Shown piece by piece: positions 59,083-64,000 of a DNA stretch of 64,000 nt (positions are counted from its first letter, which is position 1; every line of letters begins with the position of its first letter). A model generated the notes under the pieces. That model did no database searches. It saw only the letters and a list, made by a program, of their open reading frames with translations, and was not told the DNA's origin. The position numbers and the translations under genes are program-made. Origin of the DNA: Lachnospiraceae bacterium (GTDB taxonomy: Bacteria; Bacillota; Clostridia; Lachnospirales; Lachnospiraceae); NCBI GenBank assembly GCA_017449075.1, contig JAFSKG010000011.1, forward strand, positions 1-64,000, given 5' to 3'.

Positions 59083-60036
59083 CTACCTCTTCATTCTATC
59101 AAATGGGATACCTGATGCTCTTGGTGCTGCTGACTTCTTTGAAGTAAATATAAGCACGAGCACTGTAGCAATGTATGGTATCATCTTATAAATGTTACTT
59201 TGGATGTTGAGTGCAAATAAGAATGGTATACTTGCATAGCTATTTGAAAGCGCCTTCATAAATCCAAAGAAGAAAGATGCAAAGAGTATGTACTTAGGTT
59301 TCCATTGACCGAAAATAAGAACTGCTACGGCAAGGAATCCATAACCAGAAACTGTTGCATTGAAGTTAGTAGAAGTTGGAACTACGAATACGAGTCCACC
59401 AATTCCTGCAAGTGCTCCAGAAATTAAAACTCCTGCATATTGTATTAACTCTACCTTGATACCTGCTGTATTTGCTGCATGTGGATTTTCACCGCAGGCT
59501 CTAAGTCTCAAACCAAACTTAGTCTTATACAAAACTACACTTGATAATATAAGAATCAATATTCCTATATAAGTAGTAATGTATGAATTCTTAAATAACA
59601 TCTCACCTAAGATTGGAATTTTTGAAAGTATAGGAACCTCTACTATTCTGAATGTATTCTTAAACTCTATTTGTTGAACAGTCTGAACTATTCTCGCTAT
59701 AAATATTGCAAATGCAGGTGCAAACATATTAAGTGCAGTACCTGATATAGTCTGGTCTGCTTTTAAGTTTACTGCTGCTATAGCATGGAATAAACTAAAT
59801 GCCATACCAGTAACTGCTGCAATAAGTATTGCTATAAGCAACTGTCCATTTCCTGACATAAATCCCTGAGTAAGATTTATGAAGAATATACTTGTGAAAG
59901 CTCCCATAACCATGATACCTTCAAGTGCGATATTTACTACACCTGATCTCTCACTAAACATACCACCGAGAGCTACTATAAGAAGTGGTATCATAAAAAG
60001 TAGTGTTTGTTGTATTAAGAAATATAATAATTCCAT
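59083..60036 (-). CDS. nupQ: Nucleoside ABC transporter permease (NupQ/YufQ type)
   Basis: A BPD_transp_2-family membrane subunit, 317 residues, with about eight to ten helices. Hallmarks are GGMFSERSGVVNIALEGIMV with MGAF, LRACGENPHAANTAGIKVEL and ALAGIGGLVFVVPTSTNFNA. It forms the channel together with the permease encoded just upstream (1-nt gap). In Bacillus subtilis the homologous set imports purine nucleosides. Here deoC in the same operon supports nucleosides as substrate. Confidence 0.92.
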   Translation of the reverse strand: MELLYFLIQQTLLFMIPLLIVALGGMFSERSGVVNIALEGIMVMGAFTSIFFINLTQGFMSGNGQLLIAILIAAVTGMAFSLFHAIAAVNLKADQTISGTALNMFAPAFAIFIARIVQTVQQIEFKNTFRIVEVPILSKIPILGEMLFKNSYITTYIGILILILSSVVLYKTKFGLRLRACGENPHAANTAGIKVELIQYAGVLISGALAGIGGLVFVVPTSTNFNATVSGYGFLAVAVLIFGQWKPKYILFASFFFGFMKALSNSYASIPFLFALNIQSNIYKMIPYIATVLVLIFTSKKSAAPRASGIPFDRMKR

Positions 60037-60037
60037 G

Positions 60038-61171
60038 CTATACCCCCTTCTTTCTTGTTAATGTTATTGATTTATCTTCTACATTGTATGTCAGCCGCTC
60101 ATTCTTGTCCCTTTTCTTATCATTAAGTTTTTCAAGAAATCTCTTTATGATAAGCGCAAATGCTGAGAAGTAAATGATAACTGCTACAATTATATCTATG
60201 ATTTCTTTTGAGAAATGGAACAACTGAAGATAAAAACCTCCTGCCGTCAAATAAGCAATAAACAGGCCACTGAATATAACACCTATCGGATTACTTACTC
60301 CAAGAAGTGCGACTGATATACCATTAAATCCTTCGTTTGGTATTACATCTTTTATCTCTATGTGACGGCCTGTACCAGATAAAAGCATTATGCCTCCAGC
60401 AAGACCAGCTATAGCTCCTGCTATAACCATAGAGTAAACGATAGATCTATTTTCATTTATTCCAGCATACTTACTTGCATTTTTGTTGAGACCGCAGGCC
60501 TTTAACTCATATCCAAATGTTGTCTTTTCAAGAATTATATAGAGAATTATAGCTACTACTATCGCAATAATTATTCCACTATTTACTGATGAACCATCGA
60601 ATAATTTATCAAGTCCAAGTTTTGGCAAAGTTGCCACCTTTGGTATGTCCTTTGACTCATTTCTCAAAGTATTAAATAATAATTTATTTCCCTTAACTGT
60701 CATATTTACCCAAAAGAGTGAAATATAGTTAAGCATGATACAAGTTATAACTTCATTAACATTAAAATATGCTTTCAAAATTCCAGGTATTGCTCCCCAG
60801 ATAGCACCAAGAAGTGTAGCAAAGAGAAGTCCTACTACCCATTGGAAAGGTCCAAGCTGTGGACAAGTAAGTCCTATAAATATGCCACCAAATGCACCCA
60901 TTAAGAATTGCCCTGAGCCACCTATATTGAAAAGTCCTGTCTTAAATGCAAAGCCTACAGAAAGACCACAGAGAATAAGTGGTGTCGCATAATACAGCAC
61001 TTGACCTATACCTTTTGCTCCATGAGTTATAGAACCAGTAAGTATAGTTCCAAATCCTGCCACTGCCTCATTTGGGTTAGAAATCATCAAGATAATAAAT
61101 CCTATGATAAGACCACAAACTATAGCAGCAAGTGATGAAATAAAAGGAGCAAAATCTTTTTTCTTTTTCAT
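60038..61171 (-). CDS. nupP: Nucleoside ABC transporter permease (NupP/YufP type)
   Basis: A 377-residue BPD_transp_2 permease with a longer N-terminal part than its partner: LAAIVCGLIIGFIILMISNP, ATPLILCGLSVGFAFKTGLF with NIGGSGQF, LKACGLNKNASKYAGINENR and GAIAGLAGGIMLLSGTGRHI. It begins 1 nt after the ATPase gene and makes a heterodimer with NupQ. A short cytoplasmic C-terminus with KRDKNERLTYNVEDKS follows the last helix. Confidence 0.92.
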   Translation of the reverse strand: MKKKKDFAPFISSLAAIVCGLIIGFIILMISNPNEAVAGFGTILTGSITHGAKGIGQVLYYATPLILCGLSVGFAFKTGLFNIGGSGQFLMGAFGGIFIGLTCPQLGPFQWVVGLLFATLLGAIWGAIPGILKAYFNVNEVITCIMLNYISLFWVNMTVKGNKLLFNTLRNESKDIPKVATLPKLGLDKLFDGSSVNSGIIIAIVVAIILYIILEKTTFGYELKACGLNKNASKYAGINENRSIVYSMVIAGAIAGLAGGIMLLSGTGRHIEIKDVIPNEGFNGISVALLGVSNPIGVIFSGLFIAYLTAGGFYLQLFHFSKEIIDIIVAVIIYFSAFALIIKRFLEKLNDKKRDKNERLTYNVEDKSITLTRKKGV

Positions 61172-61172
61172 A

Positions 61173-62714
61173 TTATGCTACCTCCTTTTTTGGCATTCTC
61201 TTTCCGCCAGCCATATAGAGTCCTAGTTCATTTAAGTCAAGATTCTTAACATCTGTAAACTCACCAACTATCTCGCCTTCAAACATAACTAATATTCTAT
61301 CAGCAAGATTCATAACTTCTTCAAGTTCAAATGATACAAGTAAAACCGCTATGCCTTGGTCACGCTGCTTTACAATATTTTTATGTATATACTCTATAGC
61401 ACCTACATCAAGACCACGAGTTGGCTGAACTGCTATCATAAGTTTATGCTCTTTGGTCATCTCTCTTGCTACAATTATTTTCTGTTGATTTCCTCCAGAC
61501 ATATTTCTAACTATGCTGGAAGGTCCTGACATACTTCTTATATCATAATCTTTTATCATCTCATCAGTATACTCTGTGATTTCTTTTTGTTTTAAAAATC
61601 CTGCATGAGAGAATTTGCTTTCAAAATATTCTTGAAGAACCATATTCTTTTCCATGTTGTAGTCAAGAACAAGTCCATCTCTATGTCTATCCTCTGGTAT
61701 ATGTGAGATACCATGAGTGTTTTTATATCTGATTGATTTATGAGTGAAATCTTCACCCATTATTTTTATAGTACCAGCTTTTAGTGGTTTTGTGCCTGTG
61801 ATACCTTTTATAAGTTCTGACTGACCATTTCCATCTATACCTGCTATACATACTATCTCACCTGCACGGACATCAAAACTTACATCACGAACTTTATCCT
61901 TATGTCCTTTTTCACCTGCCACTTCAAGATGACGAACTTCAAGAACAGTAACACCTGGTTTTGCAGGAGCCTTATCAACTTTGAGGCTTACTTTTCTGCC
62001 AACCATCATTTCAGACATCTCTTCTTTACTTACCTTGTCTACATCGACAGTTGCAATAAGCTTACCTTTTCTAAGTATAGAACATCTATCTGCAACTTCT
62101 TTTATCTCATCGAGCTTATGAGAAATAAATAAAATTGATTTTCCTTCTTTTTTCAAATTCTTTACGATTATCATAAACTCTTGTATCTCTTGAGGAGTTA
62201 AAACTGCAGTAGGCTCATCAAAAATCATAATATCATTATTTCTATAGAGCATCTTTAAAATTTCTGTTCTCTGCTGCATACCTACAGTTATATCTTCTAT
62301 CTTCGCATCTAAATCAAGATCAAAGTGATATTTCTCACATATCTCTTCTACTCTCTTTCTTGCATGATCGAGTTTTAACAAACCAAAATGAGTCTCTTCT
62401 ACACCAAGTACGATATTCTCAAGGATTGTAAAATTGTGAACCAGCTTAAAATGTTGATGCACCATTCCAATCCCAAGCTTATTTGCAGTTACCGCATTGT
62501 CTATTATTTCTTTCTTTCCATTGACATATATTTCACCACTATCCATCTTAAAAAGACCAAATAGTATACTCATAAGAGTGGATTTTCCAGCACCATTCTC
62601 TCCCAAGAGTGCATGGACTTCACCTTTTCTAAGTTGCAAAGTTATGTCATCATTTGCAACTTTTCTTGCAAATGTAATGGTTATATGCTTCATTTCTATT
62701 GCATAATTTTCCAT
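61173..62714 (-). CDS. nupO: Nucleoside ABC transporter ATPase with two ABC domains (NupO/YufO type)
   Basis: A 513-residue protein with two fused ABC domains, as in sugar and nucleoside importers. The first has Walker A GENGAGKST and Walker B IMIFDEPTAVLTPQE, with a degenerate signature (ITVGMQQRTEILKML). The second has GIDGNGQSELI in the Walker A place, signature NMSGGNQQKIIVARE and a modified Walker B (LMIAVQPTRGLDVGA). This asymmetry is normal in the family. It energises NupP/NupQ. A terminator-like hairpin separates it from the upstream lipoprotein gene. Confidence 0.94.
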   Translation of the reverse strand: MENYAIEMKHITITFARKVANDDITLQLRKGEVHALLGENGAGKSTLMSILFGLFKMDSGEIYVNGKKEIIDNAVTANKLGIGMVHQHFKLVHNFTILENIVLGVEETHFGLLKLDHARKRVEEICEKYHFDLDLDAKIEDITVGMQQRTEILKMLYRNNDIMIFDEPTAVLTPQEIQEFMIIVKNLKKEGKSILFISHKLDEIKEVADRCSILRKGKLIATVDVDKVSKEEMSEMMVGRKVSLKVDKAPAKPGVTVLEVRHLEVAGEKGHKDKVRDVSFDVRAGEIVCIAGIDGNGQSELIKGITGTKPLKAGTIKIMGEDFTHKSIRYKNTHGISHIPEDRHRDGLVLDYNMEKNMVLQEYFESKFSHAGFLKQKEITEYTDEMIKDYDIRSMSGPSSIVRNMSGGNQQKIIVAREMTKEHKLMIAVQPTRGLDVGAIEYIHKNIVKQRDQGIAVLLVSFELEEVMNLADRILVMFEGEIVGEFTDVKNLDLNELGLYMAGGKRMPKKEVA

Positions 62715-62730
62715 GTGTGCTCCTTATATA

Positions 62731-62761
62731 AAAAATAGGACCCATATTAAATGAGTCCTAT
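62731..62761 (-). terminator. Intercistronic terminator between bmpA and nupO
   Basis: Minus strand: ATAGGACTCAT/ATGGGTCCTAT with a short loop, followed by TTTTTTATA. It would let the lipoprotein be made in excess over the membrane subunits. Confidence 0.8.
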
Positions 62762-62777
62762 TAAAAATAAATATAAA

Positions 62778-63908
62778 TTACTCGATGAATTTAACTTTTG
62801 TGTTAGTTAATTCTTTTAATGCTGTCTCAGGGTTGTAATCTGTTACATCGTTAAATATTTTATACTTTCCTGCTTTTAAATCATTGTATAATGCATCATA
62901 ATCAGCTTTAGTAAATTTCTCAAACTTTGCATGATCCATAGCAGCACCAACACCATTATTCTTTACGCTGAATACAGATGTCTTTCCACCTGGGAAGCTA
63001 CCGTTGTAGAACATTGTGATACCATCATAAACTGAATTTGAAAGAAGCTTTATAGCAGATGTAATAACTGTATCACTCTCTGAATATTGATCAACATCAA
63101 CACCGATAACTTTTGCAACAAATTTTCCTTCTTGTTGATTTTTTCCTTCTGCTGCGCTCATTGCTGAGTTACCAACTGCACCACCGCAACCAAATACTAC
63201 TTCTGTGCCAGCATTGTACCAAGAAGCTGCTAAGCTTTGCGCTTCTGGAGTAGCTGCAAATGCTCCTGTGTAGTTATAAACTACTTCACAGTTTTCACCA
63301 AGTTCTTTTGCTGCTGCATCTGCACCTTGAATATATCCAAAACCAAAACGAATAACTGCAGGAACTGACATACCACCTAAGAATCCAAGTTTAGTATTGC
63401 CATCTTTAACTGCTGCATAACCAGCAAGGAATCCCGCTTCGTCTTCTTGATAAAGAATAGGCATTGTGTTGTTCTCTGTCTTATAAGTGCTGTAATCTGC
63501 TGTATGAGGTTCACCATCAAGAAGAATGAAGTGAACATCTGGATATTTTGTCTGAGCAAGATATACTGGCTCTTCAAATAAGAATCCTGGGCAAACTACA
63601 AGTTTTGCTCCACCTTCAATAGCAAGTTCAATTGTCTCGAAGTAAGCATTTGTTCCTGCCTCTTGTGGTTGATAATACTTGTGAGAAATTCCTTTCTCTG
63701 TAGCATATTTTACAAGTCCTTCCCATGCACCTTGGTTAAATGACTTATCATCAATTGTTCCAAGGTCTGTAACGAGTGCAAGTTCAAAAGTCTCTTTCTT
63801 TGATGCTGCTGCTCCTGAATCAGCACTAGTTGCTGCTTGCTTTTGTCCACATGCTACAAGTGACAAAACCATCATAAGTGCTAATACACTAGATAATAAT
63901 TTTTTCAT
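62778..63908 (-). CDS. bmpA: BMP-family nucleoside-binding lipoprotein
   Basis: The extracellular receptor of the nucleoside ABC importer. A lipoprotein signal with LVAC lipobox (Cys20) is followed by ETFELALVTDLGTIDDKSFN with QGAWEGL, the BMP/PnrA start. Further family parts are LVVCPGFLFEEPVYLAQTKY, FLGGMSVPAVIRFGFGYIQG and VIGVDVDQYSESDTVITSAI. I start at ATG 63908 with GGAGG 10 nt upstream; the fifteen codons before it cover the ribosome binding site. At 376 residues it has family length. It is the first gene of the operon; its promoter lies at the window edge. Confidence 0.94.
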   Translation of the reverse strand: MKKLLSSVLALMMVLSLVACGQKQAATSADSGAAASKKETFELALVTDLGTIDDKSFNQGAWEGLVKYATEKGISHKYYQPQEAGTNAYFETIELAIEGGAKLVVCPGFLFEEPVYLAQTKYPDVHFILLDGEPHTADYSTYKTENNTMPILYQEDEAGFLAGYAAVKDGNTKLGFLGGMSVPAVIRFGFGYIQGADAAAKELGENCEVVYNYTGAFAATPEAQSLAASWYNAGTEVVFGCGGAVGNSAMSAAEGKNQQEGKFVAKVIGVDVDQYSESDTVITSAIKLLSNSVYDGITMFYNGSFPGGKTSVFSVKNNGVGAAMDHAKFEKFTKADYDALYNDLKAGKYKIFNDVTDYNPETALKELTNTKVKFIE

Positions 63909-64000
63909 GATAAATTTTCCTCCGAAAATTTTTATTTTATTATAGAAACTCAAATTCTAGTTTCTTAAAATACTCTTAATATTTTAACACATTTTTCATA

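Overview
The window is AT-rich, has clostridial-type gene density and uses strong AGGAGG ribosome binding sites. It carries the diaminopimelate dehydrogenase route to lysine, a PduL/AckA acetate module and Gram-positive surface proteins, and no outer-membrane genes. This points to an anaerobic member of the Bacillota, class Clostridia (Lachnospiraceae or a related family). That placement is inferred from content only. I see no rRNA, tRNA, CRISPR array, prophage or insertion sequence.

Layout. (1) 0.3-1.5 kb: the methionine-binding lipoprotein gene metQ sits behind what looks like a complete leader-peptide attenuator: a consensus-type promoter, a 24-codon ORF with six Met codons in seven positions, a mutually exclusive antiterminator, and a terminator. 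(2) 1.5-8.4 kb: an aminotransferase with its Lrp/AsnC regulator, two surface proteins, rlmH, a DUF697/PASTA-like membrane protein and MscS. (3) 8.4-18.6 kb: a long leftward cluster with two paralogous MATE transporters fused to a degenerate RsbW-like ATPase domain, a Wzt-type ABC ATPase, a NUDIX hydrolase, a GT2-DUF218 fusion, a DUF1796 protein, a phosphopantetheinyl transferase, a DUF362 ferredoxin and a phosphodiesterase. (4) 18.7-23.5 kb: a lysine riboswitch ahead of an NhaC-family lysine transporter, dapA, dapB and ddh; lysA lies further on at 41.7 kb beside a dicarboxylate/amino-acid symporter. (5) 23.5-39.2 kb: one 5086-residue secreted adhesin built largely of InlB-type B repeats, with a near-perfect promoter and a terminator-like hairpin early in its long leader. 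(6) 39.2-51.7 kb: a DUF4143 ATPase, transporter and metabolic genes, including a SulP gene with a late frameshift, malQ, and two tandem MFS genes. (7) 51.8-56.6 kb: a two-component system, a secreted coiled-coil protein and pduL-ackA. (8) 56.6-64 kb: an AbrB/PIN toxin-antitoxin pair, an ECF S component, a TIR-like protein and a BMP/NupOPQ nucleoside importer with deoC (purine nucleoside phosphorylase is at 44.8 kb).

A family of short palindromic repeats runs through the window (about 16 loci). The units are 20-27 nt palindromes bordered by GTAGG and CCTAC, with three kinds of core: GCTCG, GACGACA/TGTCGTC and GCGGACA/TGTCCGC. They sit between genes, directly ahead of ribosome binding sites, and at gene ends where they supply the UAG stop codon. 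Some act as terminator stems. In three genes (phosphopantetheinyl transferase, wzt-like ABC, histidine kinase) they lie inside the reading frame and are translated.

The observations most worth following are the methionine attenuator, the translated and stop-codon-supplying repeats, and the duplicated MATE-ATPase fusions.
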